Assembly: GCA_964342825.1 (NCBI GenBank)
Contig: CAYFHO010000009.1
Coordinates: 1-64,000, forward strand
DNA from: AAA164-E04 sp964342825
GTDB lineage: Bacteria > Verrucomicrobiota > Verrucomicrobiia > Limisphaerales > AAA164-E04
Length of the DNA: 64,000 bases
Reading direction: 5' to 3'
The position numbers and the translations under genes were made by a program. Shown here piece by piece: positions 9,258 through 19,214 of this stretch. A model generated the notes under the pieces. That model searched no databases, had not been told where the DNA came from, and worked only from the letters and a program-made list of their open reading frames with translations. Within the stretch, counting starts at the first letter, position 1. Each line of letters starts with the position of its first letter.

Positions 9258-12137
9258 TTATTCAACTACTTTCATGATACCTCGCATCAATAGATGGTGC
9301 CCAGGAAAGGTGCATAGGAAATCGTAGTCGCCTGGTTTCTCAGGAGCCGTAAATTCCAACAGTTCCTCCTGTTTGTTCTGAAGTAATTTGGAAGCAATAA
9401 TGATTTTGTCACTGTCAGGAATGAATCCTTTGGCAAAACCGGCACCTCCAAGCTGAATCGCTGCCATTCCAATTTCATCCGCGGATTTTGGTTGGGCAAA
9501 TACGATGTTGTGAGGCATGAAGTCGTAATTCACGAAAGTGACCTTTACCTTGGCTCCTGCCTTCACTTCAAAATCCTTGATATCATACTTCATCTTCTCG
9601 GGAACGGTGCCTATGCGTACCTCCACTAAATCCGCACTCGAGGATGTCACACCAGAGGCCTTGGATGCACCACCCAGTTCCTCGTGATCTGCCAGTGTTG
9701 GGGGTGCCTGTTCCATCCCAAACCAGTGGTGCTGGACAGTGCGAGCGGCATTGCGAGCGTGAGCAACTGGGGACTGGAGTAGCGAGGTGAGTAGTTCGGT
9801 GTTACGAACATTGTGCTGTTGATGCAGCCAGAGTGCCTCCAATAAATGATGCGCATGATCAGGATTGGAAGTATCAAAGTGTTTGACCCAATTGTTTGCA
9901 GCTTCAATGACATCGTTTGTATCACGCCCACTCAGTTCAATGCGCGTGCGATAGCGGACTCCGTCAATCGGGTGTTCCAGATTTTTCATCAACTGCTCAA
10001 GAGAGGCCCCGGCAATCTTCACAGGAGCCTGTAATGGGCGGTCTTTGTAAGTCATTCGGTAAACGCGTCCGTAGGTGTGATCGCGATTAGGGTCTCGGAC
10101 GTTGTGTTGCATGTGACCGATGATGACATTGTGCCAGTCAGAGATATAAAGTGCCCCGTCTTCACCAAATTCAAGATCACTTGGACGGAAGTTTTTATCA
10201 CTGGATGAAAGCAAATCCCCCAGTGGTTGTCCCCATACATCTCCGGTGGATTCATCCCTCTCAAGTTCATATTGCTTGATACCAAGGAAACCGATCGTGT
10301 TGGCAATCATGAAGTCTCCCTGGTAGGATGCAGGGAAATTTTCACTCGAGATGACTCCATTGGCAGGAACAGGTCGAACCTGCATATCCAACAGCTTTTG
10401 CATCTTGAAACCTTTTTCAGCAGGGACGACCTGGTAGGCTCGTCCGCCGGTTCCGTCGGTCGCGTAATGGTACCCCCATTTATCAAAGCTGATTCCATGA
10501 GGGTTCGGGCTGTTGTTTGCGTGGTAGCTGATGTGGTATCTGCGTGGGTCAAAACGAAACATGCCCGATGATCCGGTGTTCAGCGACGGTGAATAGGGAT
10601 GCTCAATGTTGTTCACCAGGAATATTCCGCTTTGCCAATAAATGGCTCCATCGGGTCCATAGACAAAAGCATTGGCGGCATGGTGTGTGTCCGCTGATCC
10701 AATACCTTCCAAAAAGACAATACGCTCGTCGGCGACGTCATCCCCGTCCGTATCCTTGAGGAACAGGATGTCGGGTTGTGAAGCCACGAGGACACCCCCG
10801 TTCCAAAATTCAAATCCAGTTGGGTTGTGCACCTTGGCAAATGTGATAGCCTTGTCGGCAACCCCATCTCGATTTTCATCAGGAAGAATGATCAATCGAT
10901 CATCCATTTCTTTCAAAGGTTCCCATTTGGGATAAGTTTTCCACGCTGCAACCCACAGGCGGCCTTTGGTGTCGACCGACAACTGCACCGGGTTGACCAG
11001 TTCAGGAAAACGCTTTTCATCAGCGAACAGGTTGACCTCAAATCCATCCGGAACCGTCATTTTGCTGATCCCCTCTTCACCACCGATGTAGTTCAAATTT
11101 CCTTCTTTTTGGGCATTTGAACTTGGACTTCCACCGCCTACATTGGAAATCACATCAACCGGAGGCGGCACATTGCTGTCGTCAATTTCCATGTCACGCC
11201 CCTCAAGCAATGTCCAAATGCGAAGGTCGCGATTGGCTGTCATGATATCGAACATGATCAACTCATGCATGAGTACTTCACGGTTTGTTTGACCCTGGAC
11301 AAATTTCAAGTGGGAACGTCCACCCCAAACATCATTACCATCCGTTGCGCGATAACGATTGAACCAGTGCCAGTTTTTATCCAGAACAGCCTCTCGAAGG
11401 GATTCCAACTCTGAAGTCGCAACAAAAGTTTGGTTAAGCAATGTGGAAGCGATGAACTGGCCAATGAGTCGGTTTCCTTCATCATTCAAATGGATGCCAT
11501 TCAATGTCAGCGGTGCGTCTGATGCCTGGTAAAGGGCCTGACTTGCCGCAAACAAATCGACAAAGGTCACATTTTTCTCAACCGCAACCTGGCGTGTGGC
11601 TGCTGTGTAGAGAGCCAGTCGGGCGTTGTTTTCGCTTCCATCAGGCATATTTCGATCATTCAAATCCTCATGAGCAATGGGAGAAAAAAGTACGATACGT
11701 GGAGCGGATTTCCCGTTGGGCTTCAGTTCCCTGTAAGAATCAATCATTTCCCGTAAATTCTTCTGAAACTCCGGCAGCCCTTCTTCACCGGCAAAGGATT
11801 CGTTATAGCCGAACATAGAAAAAATAACATCAGCTTCGCAATGAGTCAGATACTCCTCAGGAGTCATGAATCCTTTGTTTCGAGGCCTTTTCGCGACCTG
11901 ATCGCCAGGAAAACCAAGATTTCGGAAGGTTAGATGCTTTCCTTCCGACCTACTCTGTATCAAGGTTTCAAGCCAACCACTGTATTGCAGTCGACTGGCG
12001 AGCGAGTTCCCAATGATGCAGACCCGGTCTCCATCCTGGAAATTGAGTTGTGCTTCGGCTCTTGTGTGCCCCAACCCGACCATGACACCCGAAATGGCCA
12101 TCGTCAGTGCAATAGATTTTAAAGATTTTTTCCACAT
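9258..12137 (-). CDS. SGNH hydrolase - PVC dehydrogenase - azurin-like fusion protein
   Basis: 959 residues with a signal peptide (1-29). An SGNH/GDSL-like domain follows (about 32-235; block I reads GNSLA, and a late GIHLNDEG supplies the Asp/His block). Next is a beta-propeller of the PVC 'membrane-bound dehydrogenase' type (about 350-700), HEAT-like helices (about 715-820) and a C-terminal cupredoxin (about 836-959). The cupredoxin carries His876 and C942-x4-H947-x3-M951, the spacing of azurin's type 1 copper ligands. Such dehydrogenases often end in a haem c domain; here a copper domain takes its place. Likely periplasmic; the substrate is unknown but a sugar or sugar acid is plausible. 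It is a single gene, not an operon, and ends at the shared terminator. Confidence 0.87.
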   Translation of the reverse strand: MWKKSLKSIALTMAISGVMVGLGHTRAEAQLNFQDGDRVCIIGNSLASRLQYSGWLETLIQSRSEGKHLTFRNLGFPGDQVAKRPRNKGFMTPEEYLTHCEADVIFSMFGYNESFAGEEGLPEFQKNLREMIDSYRELKPNGKSAPRIVLFSPIAHEDLNDRNMPDGSENNARLALYTAATRQVAVEKNVTFVDLFAASQALYQASDAPLTLNGIHLNDEGNRLIGQFIASTLLNQTFVATSELESLREAVLDKNWHWFNRYRATDGNDVWGGRSHLKFVQGQTNREVLMHELIMFDIMTANRDLRIWTLLEGRDMEIDDSNVPPPVDVISNVGGGSPSSNAQKEGNLNYIGGEEGISKMTVPDGFEVNLFADEKRFPELVNPVQLSVDTKGRLWVAAWKTYPKWEPLKEMDDRLIILPDENRDGVADKAITFAKVHNPTGFEFWNGGVLVASQPDILFLKDTDGDDVADERIVFLEGIGSADTHHAANAFVYGPDGAIYWQSGIFLVNNIEHPYSPSLNTGSSGMFRFDPRRYHISYHANNSPNPHGISFDKWGYHYATDGTGGRAYQVVPAEKGFKMQKLLDMQVRPVPANGVISSENFPASYQGDFMIANTIGFLGIKQYELERDESTGDVWGQPLGDLLSSSDKNFRPSDLEFGEDGALYISDWHNVIIGHMQHNVRDPNRDHTYGRVYRMTYKDRPLQAPVKIAGASLEQLMKNLEHPIDGVRYRTRIELSGRDTNDVIEAANNWVKHFDTSNPDHAHHLLEALWLHQQHNVRNTELLTSLLQSPVAHARNAARTVQHHWFGMEQAPPTLADHEELGGASKASGVTSSSADLVEVRIGTVPEKMKYDIKDFEVKAGAKVKVTFVNYDFMPHNIVFAQPKSADEIGMAAIQLGGAGFAKGFIPDSDKIIIASKLLQNKQEELLEFTAPEKPGDYDFLCTFPGHHLLMRGIMKVVE

Positions 12138-12294
12138 AATCTGATTAAAGGAGTAAGACGATATTTCATCGCGATCCTATTCAAACCGCAACTGAAAAGA
12201 TGAAAAGATATTCGTTTATCGTTCAACAATATTCTTGTTCATATTCATCTTGCCGAGGGCCTCAATTCTCATTAGTCTCTACCGCTCAGGCTTT

Positions 12295-13050
12295 ATGGCA
12301 GCTATTGGTAGATTCCAGAAGGGTGATGACATTTTCTATGCGAAAGTGGTTGACGGCGAACTTTTTAAGCTAAAGGGCGACGTTTTCGGGTCTCCTTCTT
12401 TTCAGAAACGTGCAACCAATCCAAAAGGGATCAAGACACTGACACCTGTGGCACCTTCCAAAGTCATAGCTGTTGGACTCAATTACGCTGACCACGCACG
12501 TGAATCAGGAAAACCCCTGCCCAAAACCCCTCTTTTCTGGCTTAAAGCACCAACTTCACTGCTGCCGGATGGAGGGAAGATCGAAATTCCATTTCAAGAG
12601 AATCGAGTGGATTACGAGGCGGAATTGGCCATTGTGATTGGACGCAGAATGCGCAATGTGACTGCAAACGCCGCCGCTCGTTACATTTTTGGATATACCT
12701 CTGCGCAAGATATCAGTGACCGAACGATTCAGAAATCTGAAAGCCAGTGGGCTCGAGCCAAGTCATTTGACACATTCACCCCACTCGGTCCTTACGTGGA
12801 AACAAAAATTGATCCACACAAATTAACCATCCAGCTCTTTCAAAACGGGCAACTGAGACAGAACTCGCTCACTGGACAATTGATTTTCAATTGCTTTGAG
12901 CTGGTAAGTTTCATCTCTACCAACATCACCCTACTCCCAGGTGATGTTATACTCACTGGAACCCCCAGCGGAGTGGGCCCCATCCAATCCGGAGACAAAC
13001 TTGAAGTTCGAATTCAAGGCATGGCTCCACTGGTGAACACCGTTAAATAG
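12295..13050 (+). CDS. fumarylacetoacetate hydrolase (FAH) family protein
   Basis: 251 residues from the ATG at 12295; a TTG 60 bp upstream would add a hydrophobic stretch with no family support. The core has the FAH-fold pattern: a conserved NYADHARE-like segment, VDYEAELAIVIG with the metal-binding acidic residues, and TPSGVG near the C-terminus. The family hydrolyses or decarboxylates beta-diketo or 2-hydroxy-dienoate compounds in aromatic or sugar-acid catabolism; members are hard to tell apart by sequence. The gene lies 48 bp upstream of proS on the same strand and may be co-transcribed, but no functional link is evident. Confidence 0.9.
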   Translation: MAAIGRFQKGDDIFYAKVVDGELFKLKGDVFGSPSFQKRATNPKGIKTLTPVAPSKVIAVGLNYADHARESGKPLPKTPLFWLKAPTSLLPDGGKIEIPFQENRVDYEAELAIVIGRRMRNVTANAAARYIFGYTSAQDISDRTIQKSESQWARAKSFDTFTPLGPYVETKIDPHKLTIQLFQNGQLRQNSLTGQLIFNCFELVSFISTNITLLPGDVILTGTPSGVGPIQSGDKLEVRIQGMAPLVNTVK

Positions 13051-13098
13051 TGTTGACCATTCACCTTCAATTTTAATTTTTATAGACTCTGCAAGAAT

Positions 13099-14826
13099 AT
13101 GCGTTGGACTCAATCATTTGTACCCACACTTAAAGAAACTCCCTCGGAAGCTGAAATCGCTTCTCACAAACTTCTGTTGCGAGCTGGTTTGATCAGAAAA
13201 CTTACCGGTGGACTCTACACATTCCTCCCCATGGGGCTGAGATCTCTTCAAAAGATTTCACAAATAATCCGAGAAGAAATGGATCGAGCCGGAGCCCTTG
13301 AAATTTTGATGCCAGCATTGCAACCACCAGAGATATGGAAAGAAAGCGGCAGATATGAAACCGCCAGTGATGTTCTATTCAAAGCAAAGGATCGATCTCA
13401 AAGGGAATGGGTGCTGGGGCCAACTCACGAAGAAGTCGTAACTACACTGGCTGCTTCCGAGGTGAGTTCATACCGTCAATTACCCAAGAATTTTTATCAG
13501 ATTCAAACTAAATTCCGTGATGAAATCCGCCCTCGCTTCGGGCTCATGCGTGCTCGCGAGTTCATCATGAAGGACGCCTACAGTTTTGATGTTTCTGACG
13601 ATGCGGCACAGACCAGTTATCAATCCATGTTTGATGCTTATGTTCGAATTTTTGAGCGATGCGGACTAAAAGCGCTTCCAGTTGAAGCGGATACAGGGGT
13701 GATTGGCGGCAAGTTTTCACACGAATTCATGGTTCCGGCTGAAGTCGGAGAGAACGATGTTGTGTATGTCGAAACAGGTGAATATGCGGCCAATGTGGAA
13801 AAAGCGACCAGTGGTTTGAAAAGTCCTCTGGATGATTTGGAACCAGTTGAAATATCGAGTTTACCTGCTGTTGAGAAGTTTGAGACTCCTGGGGTCAAGA
13901 CGATCGATGCGTTGGCCAAGGAACCCTACAATGTTCCATCCAATCGCCAGATCAAGACGATGGTCTATGTGGTGGAAGACAAACCGGTTATCTTTCTGTT
14001 GTTGGGAAATGATCAGTTGAATGAAGCCAAAATCGCTGGAGTTTTGGGAACGACTCAGTTCCGACAGGCAGAAGCAGAGGAAATCAATCAGTGGCTTGGA
14101 GCCTACCCTGGTAGTCTGGGAGCTGTGGGAGTCAACGATATTCCAGTTTATGCAGACCGTTTCCTGGAAGGAGGATACGGTTTGACCACCGGTGCCAATG
14201 AAAATGGCTTTCACGTGCGCAATGTATCGGTCGCTCGAGATATCCAGGTCAAAAAGTTTGCCGACCTGCGAACTGTTCAAAAGGGAGAACCCTGCCCTGT
14301 TACCGGCAAGCCATTAAAGATCCAGACCGCGATTGAAGTTGGGCATGTTTTTAAGTTGGGCTCAAAATATAGCGAAGCCATGAACGCGACCTATTTGGAT
14401 GAATCCGGCAAATCCAACCCCTGTATCATGGGGTGCTACGGTATAGGGGTCACCCGCACTCTTCAAGCGGTCATTGAACAATGCCATGATGAACAAGGCA
14501 TCCATTGGCCTGTATCCGTGGCTCCTTATGTAGTCTGCATCACCCAATTGGGCAACAAGCCTGAAAGTGAAGTGATGAAAGTGGCAGAATCCCTTTATGC
14601 ACAGTTAACTGATGCTGGTGTTGACGTCATGCTTGATGACCGTGATGAACGCCCTGGAGTGAAATTTAAAGATTCAGAGCTTGTTGGTTTTCCGATAAGG
14701 ATCGGAATCGGAGACCGTTCCCTGGCCAGCGGAGAGATTGAAGTCAAACCCCGAGGTGGAGAACTTATAAAAGTGAAGGTCGAGAAAGCCGTTGCTCACG
14801 TGCTCGATTGGATCAAATCTCAGTAA
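13099..14826 (+). CDS. proS: prolyl-tRNA synthetase
   Basis: 575 residues of the bacterial class II ProRS type. Class II motif 2 (FRDEIRPRFGLMRAREF) and motif 3 are intact, with an editing (INS) domain between motifs 2 and 3 and a C-terminal anticodon-binding domain ending in a WIKSQ tail. It charges tRNA-Pro with proline; the INS domain hydrolyses Ala-tRNA-Pro. Length is normal for the bacterial-type enzyme. It ends just before a good intrinsic terminator (14843-14883). Confidence 0.98.
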   Translation: MRWTQSFVPTLKETPSEAEIASHKLLLRAGLIRKLTGGLYTFLPMGLRSLQKISQIIREEMDRAGALEILMPALQPPEIWKESGRYETASDVLFKAKDRSQREWVLGPTHEEVVTTLAASEVSSYRQLPKNFYQIQTKFRDEIRPRFGLMRAREFIMKDAYSFDVSDDAAQTSYQSMFDAYVRIFERCGLKALPVEADTGVIGGKFSHEFMVPAEVGENDVVYVETGEYAANVEKATSGLKSPLDDLEPVEISSLPAVEKFETPGVKTIDALAKEPYNVPSNRQIKTMVYVVEDKPVIFLLLGNDQLNEAKIAGVLGTTQFRQAEAEEINQWLGAYPGSLGAVGVNDIPVYADRFLEGGYGLTTGANENGFHVRNVSVARDIQVKKFADLRTVQKGEPCPVTGKPLKIQTAIEVGHVFKLGSKYSEAMNATYLDESGKSNPCIMGCYGIGVTRTLQAVIEQCHDEQGIHWPVSVAPYVVCITQLGNKPESEVMKVAESLYAQLTDAGVDVMLDDRDERPGVKFKDSELVGFPIRIGIGDRSLASGEIEVKPRGGELIKVKVEKAVAHVLDWIKSQ

Positions 14827-14842
14827 ATTGAAATTACATTCC

Positions 14843-14883
14843 ATCCCTGCCAGATCGTTAAAAATCTAGCAGGGATATTTTTT
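14843..14883 (+). terminator. intrinsic terminator after proS
   Basis: Stem ATCCCTGC / GCAGGGAT (14843-14850 with 14869-14876), extended by an inner AGAT/ATCT pairing, followed by an A and six T residues. It lies between proS and the convergent dehydrogenase gene. Confidence 0.82.
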
Positions 14884-14886
14884 ATC

Positions 14887-16083
14887 TCACCGACCAACGT
14901 AGCGAATTCGGTAAATCTTGTGTTTGTTGTCGTCGGTAAAGAGGATGGAACCGTCGGGTGCCTGTTCACAGTCGGTGGGGCGCCCGAGAACTTCAGTGCC
15001 ATCTTTCAAGAAGTTCACAATTTTCTGCTCTCCATAAGGGTGTCCAAACTCAAACAGAATTCTCGAAACGCAATAACCCACTTTCTGACTCGCATTCCAA
15101 CCACCTTTGTATGCGACAAATGCATCCCCATGAGCACCAGGAATGCCATTTCCTTCATAAAACAACATTCCATTGCCGGAGCAGTGTGCAGGCATCACCC
15201 ATTCAGGGATAATCGTTTTTGAGGCCATCTCGATGAGGTCAGGATGGTCGAGGAAATTCAGGTTTGGCATGTTTTTGCCCAGGATATAGGGATGTCCATA
15301 GAATCCGCCTTTGACGTAATGATTCAATTCGGCTGGAGGATTGTGGTCGGTAATGGGTTGGCCAAATTGTGGGTGCTTTGATTCGAGCTTAAGTGCGAGA
15401 GTATCAATGTCGTGATCCACACCCCATACCTCATCGGTACCTGGTCGGATGCAAAGTTCTTCTGTATTCCGAATGCCAGTGGCAAAAAGAGATTTTCCTG
15501 AACCATCCAGGTTGAATGTCCAGATTTTCTTACGATCATTCTCTAAAATAGGCTCATCGGTGGCGTTCGTCTGATCTCCAACATGTGTGTAGATCACATC
15601 ATTATGAATCAGGAGAGCACGCCATTTGTGCCCTCCTCCCGTAATTGGCAATAAATCTTCACCTATGACTTTGATAACTTCATCCGCCCGTCCGTCATGA
15701 TCTGTATCTCGGGATTTATAAATGGATGCCATATCGGCAAACCAAAGCCAACCTTTGTAAAACTGCATGGCTTGCAATATTTTACCTGACTCATATCCCT
15801 CGACATAAGTCGTTAATTTTTCATAACGCCCATCTCCATCTTCATCACGACAGGCCTTGATCATCCCTTTACTTGGAACACTTACATATAGGGTGTCCTT
15901 GTTATCAAACTCCATGAATCTTGGTTTTTTGATCGTGCTTTCGACAACCGTTAATTCAAAGCCGGGCCGAACCCACACTCCCTCAGGCACACCATTCTGA
16001 CCAGTTGTCACATTAGTGAGCAACAAAGTCAGAATCATTGAGGAATGAAGCCAATATTTCGATTTGGTACGGGGAATTTGCAT
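14887..16083 (-). CDS. secreted NHL/sorbosone-type dehydrogenase
   Basis: 398 residues with a hydrophobic signal segment (about 12-28). The rest is a six-bladed beta-propeller of the glucose/sorbosone dehydrogenase (NHL-like) type, with repeated D-x-D-x-D/G loops (DEDGDGRY, DTDHDGRAD) of calcium-binding character and a C-terminal DGSILFTDDNKHKIYRI blade. Related proteins are often PQQ-dependent sugar dehydrogenases in the periplasm, but several PVC relatives have no proven cofactor, so the reaction is uncertain. It is convergent with proS and divergent from the gamma-glutamylcyclotransferase-like gene. No haem motif is present, unlike the larger membrane-bound dehydrogenase family. Confidence 0.85.
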   Translation of the reverse strand: MQIPRTKSKYWLHSSMILTLLLTNVTTGQNGVPEGVWVRPGFELTVVESTIKKPRFMEFDNKDTLYVSVPSKGMIKACRDEDGDGRYEKLTTYVEGYESGKILQAMQFYKGWLWFADMASIYKSRDTDHDGRADEVIKVIGEDLLPITGGGHKWRALLIHNDVIYTHVGDQTNATDEPILENDRKKIWTFNLDGSGKSLFATGIRNTEELCIRPGTDEVWGVDHDIDTLALKLESKHPQFGQPITDHNPPAELNHYVKGGFYGHPYILGKNMPNLNFLDHPDLIEMASKTIIPEWVMPAHCSGNGMLFYEGNGIPGAHGDAFVAYKGGWNASQKVGYCVSRILFEFGHPYGEQKIVNFLKDGTEVLGRPTDCEQAPDGSILFTDDNKHKIYRIRYVGR

Positions 16084-16185
16084 GATGGAAATGTTAGGGA
16101 AACCTTTTGGAAAATCAAGAGAGATGCTTTATCAAACGAAATACCCTAATCACTTGGTTGGGTAAAGGCACTCAACGACAATCTA

Positions 16186-16599
16186 ATGAATCAGTCACCT
16201 TATCTGTTTGTCTACGGGACTTTGATGTCTGGGATGCAAAATCCCTATGCAAAGACCATTGCGCAATCATCCGATTGCCTGGGCGACGCAACAGCTCAAG
16301 GCTTGCTTTTTGACTACAAGGGAGAATACCCCTGTGCGGTTTCAAGTCCTCGGAAAGAAGATACAATAGTAGGTGAACTCTATCGTTTACACAGCCCGTC
16401 AGATGTTTTCGGTGATCTGGATTATTACGAAGACTGTGTTTTTGAAGAACCTCATCATTCCTTGTTTGTCAGGTGCATTGTACCAGTGAAACTTGCCACT
16501 GATGGATCGTCACATTTTGCCTGGATGTATTTCTGGAATCGATCCGTTGAAGGGATGAAACAGATCTTTGGAGGCGATTTCCGCAATCATTGTCGCTAA
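16186..16599 (+). CDS. gamma-glutamylcyclotransferase (AIG2)-like protein
   Basis: 137 residues. The N-terminus LFVYGTLMSG is the GGCT/AIG2 signature that binds the substrate, and a later acidic segment (YYEDCVFEEP) supplies candidate catalytic Glu residues. Family members act on gamma-glutamyl amino acids or similar small molecules, and many small bacterial versions have no assigned substrate. The gene is divergent from the sorbosone-type dehydrogenase and 63 bp upstream of the sugar kinase on the same strand. Confidence 0.88.
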   Translation: MNQSPYLFVYGTLMSGMQNPYAKTIAQSSDCLGDATAQGLLFDYKGEYPCAVSSPRKEDTIVGELYRLHSPSDVFGDLDYYEDCVFEEPHHSLFVRCIVPVKLATDGSSHFAWMYFWNRSVEGMKQIFGGDFRNHCR

Positions 16600-16662
16600 A
16601 CGGTTGATTGGCTTTGGTAATCCAATTATAAAGCCCTGCAATTTGAACATAACTGAAATGGC

Positions 16663-17562
16663 ATGAGTATACTTATCGTTGGTACCACCGCATTGGACTC
16701 CATCAAAACACCACACAGCGAAAACCCTCGTCTTCTGGGAGGATCGGCAAGCCACGCAGCGGTTGCCGCAAGCTTTTTCTCGCCTGTAAGTCTCTTAGGT
16801 GTGGTAGGCGATGATTTCCCTGAAGAATATATCGAGCTTTATAAAAAGCATGGAATTGACCTGACTGGTTTGGAAAAAGCAGCCGGAAATACCTTTCACT
16901 GGGAAGGTGAGTATGAGGTCAATATGAATAACAGGCAGACACTCGAAACCGATCTGGGTGTCATTGAAGACTGGATGCCTGCTGTGTCGTCTCCTCTGGA
17001 TGAGAAAGAATTTATCCTTCTGGCCAATTGTGCCCCCCAACTTCAGCATCATGTGTTGAAGCAGATGAAACGGCCCAAATTTGTGGTGGCAGACACGATG
17101 GATTTGTGGCTCAACATTGCCCGCCATGAATTGGAACAGTTACTCAAGGATGTCGATTGCCTGGTGCTCAATGATAGTGAGGCTCGGCAGTTCATGGAAG
17201 AAGACAATGTGGTCGTGGCCGCTCAAGCCATGCATAAATTCGGCCCCAAATATGTCATCGTCAAAAAGGGTGAACATGGTGCCATTCTCTCAGGTCCCAA
17301 AGGGCTCTTTATTGCACCAGCATTTCCGCTGGATAAAGTGATCGACCCAACTGGTGCCGGAGATTCATTCGTGGGTGGTTTGGTGGGTTACCTTGCGAGC
17401 CACGGAGGTGACATCGAAACCAATTTACGCCAGGGAATCATTCACGGTTCGGTTACCGCTTCATTTTGCTGTGAAGGATTCGGCCTGGCATCCACCACAA
17501 CGACGACTCGTGATGGCATCAACAAAAGGGTTGAAGCATTACGAAATTTGGTTGCTTTCTGA
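16663..17562 (+). CDS. PfkB-family carbohydrate kinase
   Basis: 299 residues of the ribokinase fold: a GGSASHAA motif near residue 27, and the C-terminal anion-hole signature DPTGAGDSFVGG with its catalytic Asp. It would transfer phosphate from ATP to a sugar or nucleoside; the substrate cannot be told. The N-terminal part (DSIKTP) resembles a subgroup of uncharacterised PfkB proteins. It is a 64-bp gap from the upstream AIG2-like gene and convergent with the PIG-L gene. Confidence 0.92.
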   Translation: MSILIVGTTALDSIKTPHSENPRLLGGSASHAAVAASFFSPVSLLGVVGDDFPEEYIELYKKHGIDLTGLEKAAGNTFHWEGEYEVNMNNRQTLETDLGVIEDWMPAVSSPLDEKEFILLANCAPQLQHHVLKQMKRPKFVVADTMDLWLNIARHELEQLLKDVDCLVLNDSEARQFMEEDNVVVAAQAMHKFGPKYVIVKKGEHGAILSGPKGLFIAPAFPLDKVIDPTGAGDSFVGGLVGYLASHGGDIETNLRQGIIHGSVTASFCCEGFGLASTTTTTRDGINKRVEALRNLVAF

Positions 17563-17612
17563 TATTAAATCACTCGCTTCTGCTTCAATGCTGGAGAAAC
17601 GGTGATGATCAA

Positions 17613-18485
17613 CTATGATTTAAGGTTTAACAACTCAGCTGGGTGATCGGTCAACCCCAGGTTGCGCCCGCCTTCCCAGGCAGGTTGCAATTGTTGATTC
17701 TCCCAATAACTGGCCCGATACAGGGTGGCAAATGAGTAATCCGGAGCGGCTTCCCCCTGCCCTCCCACCAGTTCGGAACCTCTGCGGACATTGTCCTGCA
17801 TCCATGCCGGATGCAGGAGGTGGAAGGGGTTGCGGGTTACTTCACCGATATGAAAAGAAGTTCCGGTCACCATCTCGGTGACATCTTCTTCGCTGGAGGC
17901 CACCATCAAATTGGGATTTGCCATGGCACCCCAATACTCGGTTTCAATAACACATGTCCTGAAATCAGATGGTGCCTTCGCCAATGCATCCATTACCAGC
18001 CAGTGGACTCCAATATGTGTTGAATTCCAGTCGGTCAAATGAGGAACAAAAATTACGGCTGGCTGTTGTGCAGATAGAATCTGCCAAATGGTCTCCACAT
18101 CATTCGCCCAGGAATCAGGATCATTGGTACGCCTTTGATCATTGACGCCTTCCAGACCTCGATCTCCAATTTGAACCAGTCCGAACCCCATGTAATCACA
18201 AGCGGCTCGCAGTTCCTCCAGACGTGCCTCCTGGCGATCTCGATTACTACCCTGGGTTACCGCTACATTGATCACTCGAATCCCAGCCTCCTTCAGTAGC
18301 CTCAAAGCCAAACCGCCAATGATACATTCATCATCCGGGTGTGGTGAAAAAATCAAGGCTCGGGGAGCACTCTCGGAAATCGCTGGCCTGGGTGGCCGAT
18401 CATATCCACCATTTGGAAATGTTTTGCCTTCCCGAAAGGCCTTGGCATAGCCCGAAACCATGGTTGCATAGGGATTTGTGCTCAT
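17613..18485 (-). CDS. PIG-L/LmbE family deacetylase
   Basis: 290 residues. The zinc-binding HPDDE motif is at residues 49-53 (His49 and Asp52 as ligands, Asp51 as likely base), and a second His pair occurs in THIGVHW. Known relatives remove acetyl groups from N-acetylglucosaminyl substrates (as in mycothiol or GPI precursor synthesis) or from other small molecules. The extra N-terminal 40 residues are not recognised. It is the second gene of a probable operon, 35 bp after the FMN reductase. The role could be a glycan or thiol pathway; the sequence does not decide. Confidence 0.9.
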   Translation of the reverse strand: MSTNPYATMVSGYAKAFREGKTFPNGGYDRPPRPAISESAPRALIFSPHPDDECIIGGLALRLLKEAGIRVINVAVTQGSNRDRQEARLEELRAACDYMGFGLVQIGDRGLEGVNDQRRTNDPDSWANDVETIWQILSAQQPAVIFVPHLTDWNSTHIGVHWLVMDALAKAPSDFRTCVIETEYWGAMANPNLMVASSEEDVTEMVTGTSFHIGEVTRNPFHLLHPAWMQDNVRRGSELVGGQGEAAPDYSFATLYRASYWENQQLQPAWEGGRNLGLTDHPAELLNLKS

Positions 18486-18520
18486 GCGTTTAAACTTTCT
18501 GTGGAAAAAAGATTTCTGGG

Positions 18521-19126
18521 TTATTTCCGATAATGCGAGAGGAAACCGGGCTCGGATCCGACCAGATCCGCCTTCCTCTGTTCCGCTAACAATTGGCCGA
18601 AGACATGCAGGTCTCTAGCCATTCCTTTGAGACGCTCTTTCAATTTTTCGGATGATACCAAATCATTGTCGACATCCGTTTTATCTTCAAAACTCACACC
18701 ATAAGGCAGTGACCAGGCATAGCACTGCCGCATGACAGTTCGCATCTGATCATGCACCGTCAAACCTTTTTCATGAGAACCAACGATACTACCAAACAAC
18801 TTGCCTGCGAATTCGGTCCAAAAGTGATCCAGAAAATTCTTCAATGCGCTACTCATGCTTCCGTGATAATCGGGAGTTCCCAGGACAATAACATCGGCAG
18901 CTTTGACTTTTGATTTCAGCGAAGAATAAATGTCTCCACCAAAAGCAGTCTGAACATCAAACAGCGGTAGATTTTCCTCCGCATAGTCAAAGCGCTGGAC
19001 TTGACAGCCTCGTTCTGACAGTAGATCTCCAAGATGATTCACAACGGTTCTGGTGGTAGATTTTGCACTTCGGTTGCCAATTACCAATAGAACATTCAAG
19101 ACACTGGAAGTTTTTTGATCAGTCAT
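18521..19126 (-). CDS. NADPH-dependent FMN reductase
   Basis: 201 residues of the flavodoxin-like FMN reductase fold. The phosphate-binding loop is a GNRSAKSTTR segment near residue 17, and GTPDYHGSMS (near residue 77) matches the family's second FMN-contact loop. These enzymes use NAD(P)H to reduce FMN or quinones/azo compounds in the cytoplasm. First gene of a probable operon with the PIG-L deacetylase; divergent from glcD, with 88 bp between the start codons. Confidence 0.9.
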   Translation of the reverse strand: MTDQKTSSVLNVLLVIGNRSAKSTTRTVVNHLGDLLSERGCQVQRFDYAEENLPLFDVQTAFGGDIYSSLKSKVKAADVIVLGTPDYHGSMSSALKNFLDHFWTEFAGKLFGSIVGSHEKGLTVHDQMRTVMRQCYAWSLPYGVSFEDKTDVDNDLVSSEKLKERLKGMARDLHVFGQLLAEQRKADLVGSEPGFLSHYRK

Positions 19127-19214
19127 ATTTCACTGCATTCCATCATGTCGTTAAAAGTCATTCAAGAAAGTTCATTGACCTCCAGCAGCGCTTTATTCAA
19201 TCTCAAATCAATTC

